From positions 62,001 to 126,000 of the forward strand of contig JAKFGP010000002.1 of the NCBI GenBank assembly GCA_021502835.1: a DNA stretch of 64,000 bases. Reading direction: 5' to 3'. This stretch comes from Streptomyces thinghirensis (GTDB lineage Bacteria; Actinomycetota; Actinomycetia; Streptomycetales; Streptomycetaceae). Below the pieces are notes generated by a model. That model saw only the letters and a list, made by a program, of their open reading frames with translations, did not search any database and was not told the origin of the DNA. Shown in pieces: positions 42,298 through 55,085 of this stretch; within the stretch, counting starts at the first letter, position 1; every line of letters begins with the position of its first letter. A program made the position numbers and the translations under genes.

Positions 42298-42639
42298 TCA
42301 GCCGACGGTGGTCCGCTCCCAGCGGTAGAAGCAGCGCGCCATCGCGTCCTTCCGGACCGCGCCAGGTCGCCGGGTCGTACGCCGAGACGTACGGTTCCGA
42401 CGCCGCTCGCTGACCTGGCGGAACTCCGGGTGCCCGGTCAGGCTGCCGATGGTGGGGGCCGGGTCCTCGTCGCTTCTCGATGAGGTGCAGGTACACGCCG
42501 TCACCGAACTCGAAGAGACTGCGCCGGTTGACGCCCACCCCGGTGCGGCAGCTCGCCGCTGTCGGACTCGGCGAACACCTTCGCGATGTCCGGCGCCGCG
42601 CCCGGGTGCCATCCGGGCGACGATCAGGGTGTGGTGCAT
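42298..42639 (-). CDS. whiE-VII: WhiE ORF VII: TcmI-type polyketide cyclase
   Basis: Small alpha-beta-barrel cyclase (about 113 residues) that closes a later ring of the spore-pigment polyketide. ATG 42639: MHHTLIVARMAPG, then in a second frame IAKVFAESDSGELPHRVGV-like text, VNRRSLFEFGDGVYLHLIE, DPAPTIGSLTGHPEFRQVSE, PYVSAYDPATWRGP, KDAMARCFYRWERTTVG to stop 42298. The family's HxLIVARM start and WERTT-like end are kept. Last gene of the minus-strand whiE operon. Frame changes near 42595, 42555, 42475, 42400 and 42358. Confidence 0.88.
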   Translation of the reverse strand: MHHTLIVARMAPGRGAGHREGVRRVRQRRAAAPGWASTGAVSSSSVTACTCTSSRSDEDPAPTIGSLTGHPEFRQVSERRRNRTSRRTTRRPGAVRKDAMARCFYRWERTTVG

Positions 42640-42715
42640 GGGGAGATGCCCTCCGTCGGTGTCGTTCCGGCTCGCCGGCGTCGCTCGGTTCGCCGATGCC
42701 GCTCGGTTCGCGGTG

Positions 42716-43484
<769 letters not shown>

Positions 43485-43561
43485 GGGATGTCCTCCTTGA
43501 CTCAGGTAGGCGCTCGCCCCGGAAGCGGCGCTCGGTCGGGGTCGGCGTTGGTCGGGGTCGG

Positions 43562-44864
43562 TCATCGGTCCGCGGACGGCGCAGCTCGTCGCCCCTGCCG
43601 CAGGACGAGCGCCGAGTTGGAGCCCATGAGGGCGCGGCCGAGGATCAGGGCCGTGCGCGGCTCGGCGGGGCGAGGCCCGGCCGACCACCGCGTCCAGGTC
43701 GTGGCAGCACGTCGACCACGTGCGGGGTGGGCCGGGATCGAGGCCGTGCTCCATGGCCAGCACCGCCGTCGCCACGTCCAGCACCGGCGCCGCGCGGTAC
43801 GCCCGTCCGGTGCCGGTCTTGAGGCGCGGTGACCGGCACGCGCCGCGCGTGCGGTTCGAGCCGTCGGCGAGGGCCAGCGCCTCGGCCCGGTCGGCCTCCG
43901 GGACGCCGAGGGCGTCCGCGGACACCACGTCGACCTCCTCGGGCCCGGCAGCCGGCCTCGGCCAGCGCGCCCTCGATCGCGTGGGCCAGCCCCTGCCGGG
44001 ACTCCGCCCAGCGGGACGGGCCGGTGAAGGTCGCCGCGTGCCCGGCCACCGTCGCGCACCTCCGCGCGGCGGTCCCGGGCCGCCTCCGCCTCCTCCACCA
44101 CGAGTACGGCGCCGCCCTCGGCCGGCGCGAACCCGCAGGCCGCGCCGGTGAACGGGCGGTAGGCGCGATCGGCTTCGGTGGCCCAGCTCAACTCCGGGTG
44201 CGCCCAGCTGGCCAGACGATCGAGTACGGGGCGAGCGGCGCCTCCGTCGCTCGCAGACCACCGTGTCGGTGCCGTTCCGTGCACGGACGGCGCGGCGTGC
44301 GCCAAGGCGTCCAGGCCGCCCGCCTCGTCGCGGCCACGACCCACAGGGAGCCCTTGAAGTCGTTGCGGATGGAGATCTGGCCGGTGCTGGCCGCGTGGGA
44401 GCCAGGCGATCGACTGGTACGGGCCGACATACCTGGACCCCTGGCCCCACAGGTTCTGCAGCTCCCGCTGCCCGAACTCGCCGCCGCCCGACCCGCGCGG
44501 CGAGCGGCCACGCCGACCGAGAACGGCGACTCGACGTCGGCGCGGCCGAAACGCGCGTCGTCGAGAAGCCAGCTGGGTGGCGGTCGGGGCGAAGTACGTG
44601 AAGCGGTCGGTCTGGACAGAGGTAACGCCCCTCGGCCGTCTCGGCCGCGCGTCGAAGCCGCGCCACCTCGCCCGCGACCCGCAGCGGCATGTCCTCGCAG
44701 CCCTCCCGGGGTGACAGGACCGAGACTGCTAATTTGCCGTCCGCGACCGCCTTCCAGAACGCCTCGACCCCGATCCCGTGCGGGGAGACCACGCCCAGTC
44801 CGGTGACGACGGCACGCCTGCTTCCGTCCTGTTGATGGCGCCTGGCCCGTCGTGGTCCGCTCAT
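43562..44864 (-). CDS. whiE-IV: WhiE ORF IV: chain-length factor (KS-beta)
   Basis: Partner subunit of the ketosynthase that sets polyketide chain length, about 430 residues. ATG 44864 overlaps the KS stop (ATGA). [70 protein letters not shown], then a strongly broken middle. KS-like text resumes with [63 protein letters not shown] and the end [20 protein letters not shown], stop 43562. The active-site Cys position (Gln in CLFs) lies in a damaged part and cannot be verified. Ten or so frame changes. Confidence 0.88.
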
Positions 44865-46127
44865 CGCAGCCCTCCTTCGGAACCGCTCAGTACGACGGCG
44901 GACTGGAAGCCGCCGAAGCCGCTGCCCACCGACAGCACGTGCCGCAGCGTCCGCTCCCGTGCCTCGCGCGGCACGTAGTCCAGGTCGCACTCGGGGTCGG
45001 GGTCGTTGTAGTTGGCCGTGGGCGGCACCACCTGGTGCGCCATCGCCAGCACGCACGCGGCCAGCTCTATCGAGCCGATCGCACCGAGCAGTGGCCGACA
45101 TGGACTTGATCGAGCTCATCGGTGTCGCGGGCGTGCTCGCCCAGCGAGCGTTTGACGACGCGGTCTCGTGCCGGTCGTTCTGCTGGGTGCCGGAGCCGTG
45201 GGCGTTGACGTAGTCGATGGCGGACCCGTCCAGCTCCGCCATGTCCAGCGCGGTGTCGATGGCCCGCGTATCTCCAGGCCCTCCTTGGTGGGCCCGGTCA
45301 TGTGGTAGGCGTTGCCGAAGGTGGCGTAGCCGGAGATCTCGCAGTACACGTCCGCGCCACGGGCCCGGGCGTGTTCCAGGTCCTCAAGGACCAGCACCGC
45401 GGCGCCCTCGCCCATGACGAAGCCGTTGCGTTCGGCGTCGAAGGGGCGGGAGGCGTGCGCGGGGTCGTCGTTGTTGGGCGAGGTCGCCTTGATCGCGTCG
45501 AAGCAGGCCATGGTGATCGGCGATATCGGCGAGTCCGCCGCGCCCGCCAGACACACGTCGACGCGTCCCTCGGCCACGGCGTGGTAGGCGTACCCCACCG
45601 CGTCCAGGCCGGACGTGCACCCGGTGGACACCGTCTGCACCGGCCCGTGCACGCCGAACTCGTCGGCCACGGCCGACGACAGCGTCGCCGGGGTGAAGGC
45701 ACGCTCCAGGTGCGGCTGGGCCCGCCGGTCGTCCACGTCCCACCGCGAGCCGCGCTCGCTGACGAGGACGTAGTCGTGCTCCAGCCGGGTGGTACCGCCG
45801 ACCGCCGTGCCGAGCGTGGCGCCGGCCCCGCCAGGGGTCCTCCCGCGCCATGTCGAGGTTCGCGTCCCGCACCGCCTCGGCGGCGGCGACGAGCGCGAAC
45901 TGCACGTACCGGTCGCACCGCTGGACCGTGGCGAGGTCCAGCCCGTGCTCGGACGGTTCGAAGTCGCACTCGGCGGCGATCTGCGAACGCAGCCCGGCCG
46001 GGTCGAACAGGGAGATGCGGCGCGTCGCCGTACGGCCGTCGGACAGCAGGCCCCAGAACTGGGGCACGCCGATCCCGCCCGGGGCGACGACGCCTATGCC
46101 CGTGACGGCCACCCGACGCCGGGTCAT
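44861..46127 (-). CDS. whiE-III: WhiE ORF III: ketosynthase (KS-alpha)
   Basis: Condensing enzyme of the spore-pigment polyketide synthase, about 422 residues. ATG 46127 overlaps the cupin stop. [80 protein letters not shown], then [20 protein letters not shown] with the active-site Cys, [79 protein letters not shown] (first His), [17 protein letters not shown] in pieces, [18 protein letters not shown]. Catalytic Cys and the HGSGTQQND His are present. Stop at 44861. Frame changes near 45840, 45725, 45270, 45160 and 45100. Confidence 0.93.
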
Positions 46128-46597
46128 GACACCGCCTCGGCGCGGTGGCGGGACGCTCGTGCCCGGCGCATCCGCGTGGTCGTGGTCCCGCTCGTGCGGG
46201 AGGGCGTTGCCCGCCGCGTCCTCGGTATCGACGTGGCCGAGCTCCGGCAGCGGGGCCAGCGGACCCAGGTGGAAGACGAGGCGCGCCTCGACGTCACCGA
46301 CGTTGCGGAAGCGGTGGCGCATGTCCTGCGGGATCAGCATTCCTGCCCGGTGGCGAGGAGTGCGGCACCCCGTCCAGGTCCACCTCAAGCCGCCCTCGGT
46401 GACGTACACGAACTCCTCCGGGTACGGGTGGTAGTGCTCGGCGATGCGGTCTCCGGGCTTGCACGATGGCCACGCCCAGGAAGCCACTGGTCGACCCGGT
46501 GGTGGTGGGCGTGAGAAGGGCGCGGAGGTCTCCCGCCGCGGCGGCGGTTCGGCGCGATGTCGCCGAGGGAGACGATGCGTACCTGCTGGTCTGTCAT
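46124..46597 (-). CDS. whiE-II: WhiE ORF II: cupin-fold protein
   Basis: Cupin of about 158 residues associated with spore-pigment synthesis; the exact reaction is not established. ATG 46597 (SD ggag, 8 bases before): [20 protein letters not shown]; after frame changes [20 protein letters not shown] (the HxH...E cupin metal motif), [24 protein letters not shown] (second motif with His), [20 protein letters not shown], and a tail rich in His and Asp ([12 protein letters not shown]). It stops at TGA 46124-46126, overlapping the KS ATG. A metal-dependent role is supported by the His/Glu residues. Frame changes near 46535, 46460, 46380 and 46355. Confidence 0.87.
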
Positions 46598-46847
46598 GTC
46601 GTTCACTCCGGGCTCACTGGAGGTGGTGGGGGAGGTCGGGGCGGTCGGGAAGTGCCGCGCAGTCCGGCGGGCGCGCCGTCGAGATTCGGTCGGCCGCGTG
46701 GTTTCGGGTGCGTGGTTCGGACGCGTGCTCGGCGCTCGGTCCGACAGAGTGCTCTCGGTTTGGGTGCTGGGTGCGAGGTGGTCGGGCCGGGCGGTCGAGC
46801 CGAGTCATCGGGGCGGGAGGTTCGGCCGAGTGGTTCGACCGTGTGGT
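46598..46847. other. Spacer between whiE ORF I and ORF II
   Basis: 250 bp between two genes of the same operon that usually lie close together. It is rich in short imperfect repeats of the type gtggttcgg / cggtcggg / gtggttcagg. I see no conserved protein. It could carry an internal promoter or just be expanded spacer. Confidence 0.45.
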
Positions 46848-48090
46848 TCAGGTGGCGGGCGAACGCCGGTCGGTCAGCGGAATGCTACGGGCCCGTGCGA
46901 GCAGCTGCGACAGCGTGCGGGTCTCCGTCAGGGGCCCGTCGATGCCGAGGGCGGCCGTGTCCAGCAGCCGCTCGGCCACGGCGACGCCCCGGCGCCTCCG
47001 GTGGCCCCGGACCCGTCGGCGGGCCCGTGCAGACCCAGGACGAACGCGAGCGCGTCGTCCGGGTCGCCGTCCATGTCGACGAGCCGTACGACCAGGTCGT
47101 CACGGTGGAACACGGTGGCGCCGGACCGGGTTGTCCGGTGCTTGCGCCGCGGCCGCGTCCTGGCGGGCCAGCAGCCGGGCCAGTTCCGGACCGGCGCCCG
47201 GGCGGACCGGGTAGAGCAGCGCGACGCGTTGCGGGCGACGCGCGTCCGCCTCGTCGGTGAACGCCACGTGGTGGACGGCCGGCATGGCGGCCCGGGTGAA
47301 GAACCGCCGGGCGTCCCGGGGGTCGCGGAGGTCCCGCTCTGCTCCAGGTACGGGTTGAGGGCCTCCTCGACGGGCCGCACCGCGGCTGCCGGGCGACGTG
47401 GCGCAGGGCGGTCTGCAGGTCGCCCTGCACCTCCACGGCTCGTACGACCCGGTTGCCGTGCAGGAACACCGAGGTGCGGAGCAGCCGGCCGGAGTCGTCG
47501 ACGCGGGCGTCCGGCGGCGCGTCAGCCGGCCAGCAGCCGGGCGACCTCCTCCACTGCCGGACCGCACGGTGAAGGTCAGGGGCGTGCCGCACGACGTTGC
47601 TCCCGATCCGGGGAGCGGCCCGCAGCGGCTCACCGGCGCAGGCGGACGGGGGCTGTTCACCGGCGGTCTCCGCAGGACGCTGTAGGCGCAGGGGTGGGTG
47701 TCGCGGACGTAGTCCTGCAGCGCTCGACGGTCTCCCAGGTGCTCTTCGCGCTGTTGACCCAGGCCAGGAAGGGTTCCGCGCTCTCCCACTCGCTGAGTGA
47801 GCCACTGGGTGGGATTGTCCACCGACTGGCACAGCTGGTCGCTCACATGTCCCGGAACGGCGGCGACCCGGTCGCGGATGCCGTCGTAGGTGTCCAGGAA
47901 CTCCTGCTGCATTCCGTCGTGGATGTCCAGCATCAGGACGACCCGCACGCGGGATCCGTCGAACGCGGATACCGACACGCCGACCGCGTCCCGCGGCCAC
48001 GTCGGCCGATACCGCCGTGGCGTCTGTGGCGTCTGTGGTCAGGGCATCTGCCGACACGGTATCCGTCGCTACGACGGGAGAGACCGTCAT
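46848..48090 (-). CDS. whiE-I: WhiE ORF I: monooxygenase-fold protein
   Basis: First gene of the minus-strand whiE operon, about 414 residues. ATG 48090 (SD gaggtgggccgg): MTVSPVVATDTVSADALTTD, ATDATAVSADVAA, then in another frame SRVRVVLMLDIHDGMQQEFL, DTYDGIRDRVAAVPGHVSDQ, LCQSVDNPTQWL, the antibiotic-biosynthesis-monooxygenase fold; later DDSGRLLRTSVFLHGNRVVR, AVEVQGDLQTALRHVARQP, RDARRFFTRAAMPAVHHVAF, RRPQRVALLYPVRPGAGPEL, ARLLARQDAAAAQAP and the end LTDRRSPAT at 46848. It appears to contain two related alpha-beta barrels. Probably takes part in an oxygenation or tailoring step; this is inferred. Frame changes near 48005, 47770, 47720, 47540, 47390, 47335 and 47130. Confidence 0.85.
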
Positions 48091-50481
<2,391 letters not shown>

Positions 50482-50600
50482 CTTGACAGCCCCCGCCCGC
50501 CCCACCCCCCAAACGTGGACCACTCCCCGGTTACCTGCTGGCGTCCCGCTGGAAGATTAACCGGGGGTGCTCCCTACGTGTTGTTCGGGGAGGGGCGGGC

Positions 50601-51440
50601 ATGGCGGACAAGGCGTTGGTGCTGGGCGGAGGAGGCCTGACCGCCTACGCGTGGCGAGATCGGCATACTGGCAGGCCTGGCCGACGCCGGGGTGGACCTC
50701 GCGGGCGCCGACGTCCTCGCCGGCACGTCGGCAGGCTCACTGCTGGCGTTGGACCTGGCGGGCGGAGCGGCCCCGGCCGACCTGCTAGCGGAACAGGTCG
50801 ACGCGAACGGGCCATGCTGGACGTGGACTTCACCTTCGCGATGACGGTCAAGTACCTGTGGGCCGCACTGGAGTTCACGCGACCCGAGGACGGTGATCGG
50901 ACGCATCGGCCGACTGGCCCTCACCGTGCGCGACGTCCAGGAGACCGACGTCTTAGAAGCCATCGCCCCTCAACTCCCGACCCGTACATGGCCGCGAGAG
51001 ACCCGTGCGCCTCTTCGCCGTCGACGCCCTCACCGGCGAACCGACGGCCTTCACCGCAGACAGCGACGTCGACCTGCTGCACGCGATGTCCGGCCAGCTG
51101 CGCGCTGCCGCCCCTCTTCCCTCCGATCGCCATCGGCACGGGCCGCTGGATGGACGGCGGCGTACGCTCCACGACCAACGCCGACCTGGTCGACGACTGC
51201 GCGCGGGTCGTCGTACTGGCCCCCATCCCCAAGGCGGCGGAGCGAGCCCGAGCGCGGTGACCCAGGTGCGGACCCTCGCCTCGAACGGCACCCGAGCCAC
51301 CCTCCTGACCCCCGACCGCCCGGCCCGCCGCGCCTTCGGCCGCAACCCCTGGACGCCACCCGCACCCCGGCCGCGGCCCGGAGGGACGACGACAGGGCAG
51401 GGCTCAGGCGGACCACATCAGGGCCATCTGGCACGACTGA
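50601..51440 (+). CDS. Patatin-like phospholipase
   Basis: Serine lipid acyl hydrolase of about 280 residues. ATG 50601: MADKALVLGGGGLTAYAW (oxyanion-hole GGGxxx), then VDLAGADVLAGTSAGSLL with the GTSAG nucleophile Ser in GxSxG, ALDLAGGAAPADLLAEQV; after frame changes VIGRIGRLALTVRDVQETDV, RLFAVDALTGEPTAFTADSD, VDLLHAMSGQLRAAAPL, GTGRWMDGGVRSTTNADLVD with the catalytic Asp in DGG, and VVVLAPIPKAA. The end reads IWHD with TGA 51438-51440. The Ser-Asp dyad is complete. Cytosolic, substrate unknown. Frame changes near 50655, 50800, 50895, 50980, 51110, 51250 and 51370. Confidence 0.85.
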
Positions 51441-51482
51441 AACACCCCGCCCAACAAGCCGACACCCACCGACACATACGCG

Positions 51483-51522
51483 AAGACCCCGGCCTCAGCG
51501 TTTCCGCTGGTGACGGGGTCTT
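51483..51522 (-). terminator. Terminator of the tRNA-Arg gene
   Basis: aagaccccg (51483-51491) pairs with cggggtctt (51514-51522); inside, cagcg-tttc-cgctg adds a second stem. It lies 18 bp beyond the 3' end of the tRNA on the minus strand and can also end the patatin transcript. Confidence 0.7.
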
Positions 51523-51540
51523 TGAGCACCTCATACAGGG

Positions 51541-51612
51541 TGCCCCCGGCAGGATTCGAACCTGCGCACACGGCTCCGGAGGCCGTTGCTCTATCCCCTG
51601 AGCTACGGGGGC
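51541..51612 (-). tRNA. tRNA-Arg (anticodon CCG)
   Basis: On the minus strand the 72-nt sequence folds as a full cloverleaf. Acceptor GCCCCCG pairs with CGGGGGC, D arm GCTC...GAGC, anticodon stem ACGGC-GCCGT with loop CTCCGGA (anticodon CCG), T arm GCAGG-TTCGAAT-CCTGC, discriminator A. CCA is not encoded (ACCC follows). It reads CGG, a frequent Arg codon in high-GC genomes. tRNA genes of this kind are common integration sites; no integrase or duplicated end is seen here. Confidence 0.97.
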
Positions 51613-51802
51613 GTGTCAGTCGCGTTCGGTGTTGCTCGCGGCGACGGGTAGAACACTACCAGCTCCCCCGGAGTGGTCATGAACGGGTTTTCGCGGGTCG
51701 TGCCGCCTGCCGGGGCGTCAGCCGAGGGGCGTTGTCCCCCGCACGGGGTGGAAGTGGGGGAAAACCCGGACGCGGTGGCCGGTCCGGACCTACTCTCGAG
51801 TT

Positions 51803-52261
51803 GTGCCTAGGGCGTCTGGCCGGGTTCTTGTTGTGGACGACAACAAGGTCATCCGGCAGCTGATCAGGGTCAATCTCGAGCTGGAGGGCTTCGAGGTCGT
51901 GACCGCGGCCGATGGTGTCGAGTGTCTTGATGTCGTCCATCAGGTGCGGCCCGACGCCGTCACGCTGGACGTGGTCATGCCCCGGCTGGACGGGCTCAGG
52001 ACCGCCGCCCGGCTGCGTGCCGATCCGCGTACGCGGGACCTTCCGCTCGCCATCGTCAGTGCCTGTACGCAGTACGAGGTCGAGGCCGGGTTCGATGCCG
52101 GGGTCGACGCCTTCCTCTCCAAACCCTTCGAACCCGCCGAGCTCGTCGGGCTCGTACGGCAGTTGGTCGAGCGGAGGGGCCGTGGAGTCGGTGCGGGGGT
52201 GAGGGGCGGGGTCCTCCTCGGCTTCTCGTCGCGGCGTCCTCGGCTTCGCCGGGGAGAGTGA
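51803..52261 (+). CDS. Single-domain response regulator (CheY-like)
   Basis: About 152 residues, intact. GTG 51803: VPRASGRVLVVDDNKVIRQL (acidic pair), VDGVECLDVVHQVRPDAVTL, DVVMPRLDGLRTAARLRADP with the phosphorylated Asp in TLDVVMPRLDG, LPLAIVSACTQYEVEAGFDA, GVDAFLSKPFEPAELVGLVR with the conserved Lys, followed by a basic Arg/Gly tail (RRGRGVGAGVRGGV, RRPRLRRGE). No output domain, so it acts through a partner protein or as a phosphate sink. It lies just after the tRNA gene and before the DALR/lysA block; no kinase is adjacent. Confidence 0.9.
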   Translation: MPRASGRVLVVDDNKVIRQLIRVNLELEGFEVVTAADGVECLDVVHQVRPDAVTLDVVMPRLDGLRTAARLRADPRTRDLPLAIVSACTQYEVEAGFDAGVDAFLSKPFEPAELVGLVRQLVERRGRGVGAGVRGGVLLGFSSRRPRLRRGE

Positions 52262-52418
52262 ATCGCCCGCTCAGGCCTAGTCACCCCGGGTGCCGGTATC
52301 GGACACGCTCTCAACAGTGGTCCGCTTCGTGTGGCCGCGTCCTGCGGTTTCCGTCCACATCCCGGGACTGCCACAAACCGGTTCGCTTACCCACCCCCTC
52401 CTCCCATACGCTTGACCC

Positions 52419-53501
52419 GTGACCCCCCGTAGAGCTCTCCCGCACCGTGCTGCACGCGGTGCGTCGCGCGCTGTCGACGCGGGTGAGCTGAACGTGACCG
52501 TTCCGGCGCGGGCCGTGGTCGCTCCGCCGGGGCCCGGAGGGTGTGGGGACTACGCCACCAGCATCGCCCTCCAGCTCGCCCGGCCGGCCGGGCAGCCGTC
52601 CCGCCGGGTCGCCGAGGTGCTGCGGCCGTACCTCGTGGCCGCCGACGGCATCACGGACGTCGTCCTCACCGGGCCGGGATTCCTCAACATCAGCCTCCAC
52701 GGCACCGCGCCCGCCGACCTGGTCGCGGAGATCCTGCGGCATGGGCCCCGGTACGGGCACGGGCACGGGCGTGCCGACGGTGTCGGCACGGAAAGCGGTC
52801 GCATCGTGCAGCTGCACTGCCCCCACGATCTCCGTGCCGTCGTCGTCGCCGAGGCCGCCGCCCGCATCCTGCGCTCCCAGGGCGCCCTCGTCCGCACCAG
52901 CTGCACCGCCCCGCCCGAGCCCGAGTGGACCGCCACCCTCGGCGTGCGCGTCGACGCGGCCGGTCCGGCGCCGCGGCTCCGCCGGTCGACGTCCGGCCCG
53001 TCCCGGCCCCCGCCGACCCGCTCCGCCTCGGTCGGGACGCCGGTCGCTGGGCCCTGCTCCACCCCGCCGCCCACGACCGGCCCCGGATCGGCGACGAGCA
53101 CCTCGTCCAGCGTGAGAGCAATCCGCTCTTCCGCGTGCGGTACGCCCACGCCCGCACCCGCGCCCTCTCCCGCAACGCCGCCGACCTCGGCTTCGCCGCC
53201 GAACCCGGTCCCGTGTCCGGCACGGCCCAGGACGGCACGGCGCGGGAGCTCCTCGTCGCCCTCGCCGACCACCCGCGCGTCCTCGCCGCCGCGGCGGAGC
53301 ACCGCGCCCCCGACCGGCTCGCCCGGCACCTCGTCACCGTCGCCGACGCCGCGCTGCCCTTCCTTCCCCACGGTGCTGCCGCGTGGCGGGGAGAAACCCT
53401 CGGCCGCCCACCGCGCCCGGCTGGCCCTCGCCGAAGCCGTCGGGGCGGTGCTGGCCGGCGGCCTGTCCCTCCTCGGTATCGACGCACCCGACCACCTCTG
53501 A
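52419..53501 (+). CDS. DALR anticodon-binding domain protein (ArgS-like, lacking the catalytic core)
   Basis: About 361 residues related to arginyl-tRNA synthetase ends but without the class I catalytic HIGH/KMSKS motifs. GTG 52419: [15 protein letters not shown]; a frame change near 52440 gives the better [20 protein letters not shown]. Then [53 protein letters not shown] (ArgS N-terminal additional domain), [20 protein letters not shown], then the DALR part [58 protein letters not shown] and the end [12 protein letters not shown]. It precedes lysA by 18 bp, as expected for this position in streptomycetes. Role unknown; tRNA binding is inferred. Confidence 0.8.
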   Translation: MTPRRALPHRAARGASRAVDAGELNVTVPARAVVAPPGPGGCGDYATSIALQLARPAGQPSRRVAEVLRPYLVAADGITDVVLTGPGFLNISLHGTAPADLVAEILRHGPRYGHGHGRADGVGTESGRIVQLHCPHDLRAVVVAEAAARILRSQGALVRTSCTAPPEPEWTATLGVRVDAAGPAPRLRRSTSGPSRPPPTRSASVGTPVAGPCSTPPPTTGPGSATSTSSSVRAIRSSACGTPTPAPAPSPATPPTSASPPNPVPCPARPRTARRGSSSSPSPTTRASSPPRRSTAPPTGSPGTSSPSPTPRCPSFPTVLPRGGEKPSAAHRARLALAEAVGAVLAGGLSLLGIDAPDHL

Positions 53502-53519
53502 GAGAGCACAGAAGACGCC

Positions 53520-54918
53520 ATGAGCCGTTCCGCACACCCCGCCGGGCCCCGTCACGCCGACGTCCTCCCCGAGGGGGCACTACTCGCACCGCCCGCCGAC
53601 CTGAACGCCCCTCGACCCCAAGGTCTGGGCCCAGACCGTCGAGCGGGACGCCGACGGAGTCGTCACCGTCGGCGGGATGGCCGTCACACGGCTCGCCGAG
53701 GAGTACGGCACCCCGCGTACGTACTCGACGAGGCCGACTTCCGGGCCCGGGCGCGGGCCTGGCGTACCGCCTTCGGAACCGATGCCGACGCGTCTTCTAC
53801 GCGGGCAAGGCCTTCCTGTCGCGCGCGGTCGTGCGGTGGCTGGACGAGGAGGGGCTGAACCTCGACGTGTGCTCGGGGGGCGAGCTGGCCACCGCGCTCT
53901 CCGCCGGGATGCCCGCCGACCGCATCGCCTTCCACGGCAACAACAAGTCGCCGGAGGAGATCGAGCGGGCCGTGCGCGCCGGGGTCGGCCGGATCGTGCT
54001 CGACTCCTTCCAGGAGATCGTGCGGGTCGCCCACATCGCCCAGTCCCTCGGGGTCCGGCAGCGGGTGCAGATCCGGATCACCGTGGGCGTCGAGGCACAC
54101 GCACGAGTTCATCGCCACCGCCCACGAGGACCAGAAGTTCGGGATCCCGCTGGCCGGCGGGCAGGCGGCGGAAGCCGTGCGGCGGGCGCTCCAGCTGGAC
54201 GGGCTCGAGGTGATCGGGATCCACTCGCACATCGGGTCGCAGATCTTCGACATGTCCGGCTTCGAGGTCGCCGCCCACCGGGTGGTCGGGCTGCTCAAGG
54301 ACATCCGCGACGAGCACGGGGTCGAGCTGCCCGAGATCGACCTCGGCGGCGGACTCGGGATCGCGTACACGAGTGACGACGACCCCCGTGAGCCGCACGA
54401 GATCGCCAAGGCGCTGACCGAGATCGTGACGCGGGAGTGCGAGGGCGCGCGGCTGCGTACGCCCTCGTATCTCCGTCGAGCCCGGGCGCTTGCCATCGTC
54501 GGGCCCACCGCCTTCCACGCTCTACGAGGTCGGCACCGTCAAGCCCCTCGACGGGCTGCGTACGTACGTCTCCGTCGACGGCGGCATGTCCGACAGCCAT
54601 CCGCGCACCGCGCTGTACGACGCCGAGTACAGCGTCGCCCTCGTCTCCTGCGCCTCGACGCCGAGTCCATGCTCGCGCGGGTCGTCGGCAAGCACTGCGA
54701 GAGCGGGGACATCGTGGTCGGGGACGCCTTCCTGCCGGGCGACCTGGCGCCCGGTGACCCTCATCGCCGTATCGGCGACCGGGGCGTACTGCCGTTCCAT
54801 GGCCAGCAACTACAACCACGTGCTGCGTCCGCCCGTCGTCGCCGTCCGGGACGGCGAGGCGCGGGTCATCGTGCGGCGGGAGACCGAGGAGGATCTGCTG
54901 CGTCTCGACGTCGGATGA
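53520..54918 (+). CDS. lysA: Diaminopimelate decarboxylase
   Basis: Last step of lysine synthesis: meso-diaminopimelate to L-lysine with pyridoxal phosphate. ATG 53520: [39 protein letters not shown] carries the PLP Lys (YAGKA), [40 protein letters not shown], then HTHEF-like text (partly altered), [20 protein letters not shown] (HSHIGSQ), [20 protein letters not shown] (GGG phosphate loop), [20 protein letters not shown] with the D-P-R substrate site nearby, [20 protein letters not shown] and [14 protein letters not shown]. About 463 residues. Frame changes near 53610, 53730, 53790, 54095, 54470, 54510, 54660 and 54760. First gene of the aspartate-family block. Confidence 0.95.
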
Positions 54919-55001
54919 GGACGCGGCCGGGGCCGGGTGGCGGCCCGCCGCGGGGACGCAAGATCTTTCGTCTTCCGCCCCTGTGAAAATGAAATAAACG
55001 T

Positions 55002-55045
55002 CTCACGATCCGGACGAAGGCAGAAAATCCCGTCCGGTGCGTGAG
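55002..55045. promoter_or_regulatory. Long inverted repeat between lysA and hom
   Basis: ctcacgatccggac (55002-55015) faces gtccggtgcgtgag (55032-55045) around a 16-nt spacer; 12 of 14 positions pair. It lies 41 bp before the hom ATG. It might be an operator or leader hairpin for hom, or a terminator for lysA; no T-run follows. Confidence 0.55.
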
Positions 55046-55085
55046 ACTGGTCCAACCGTAGACGGTATGAGGAAACGAGGTCCGG

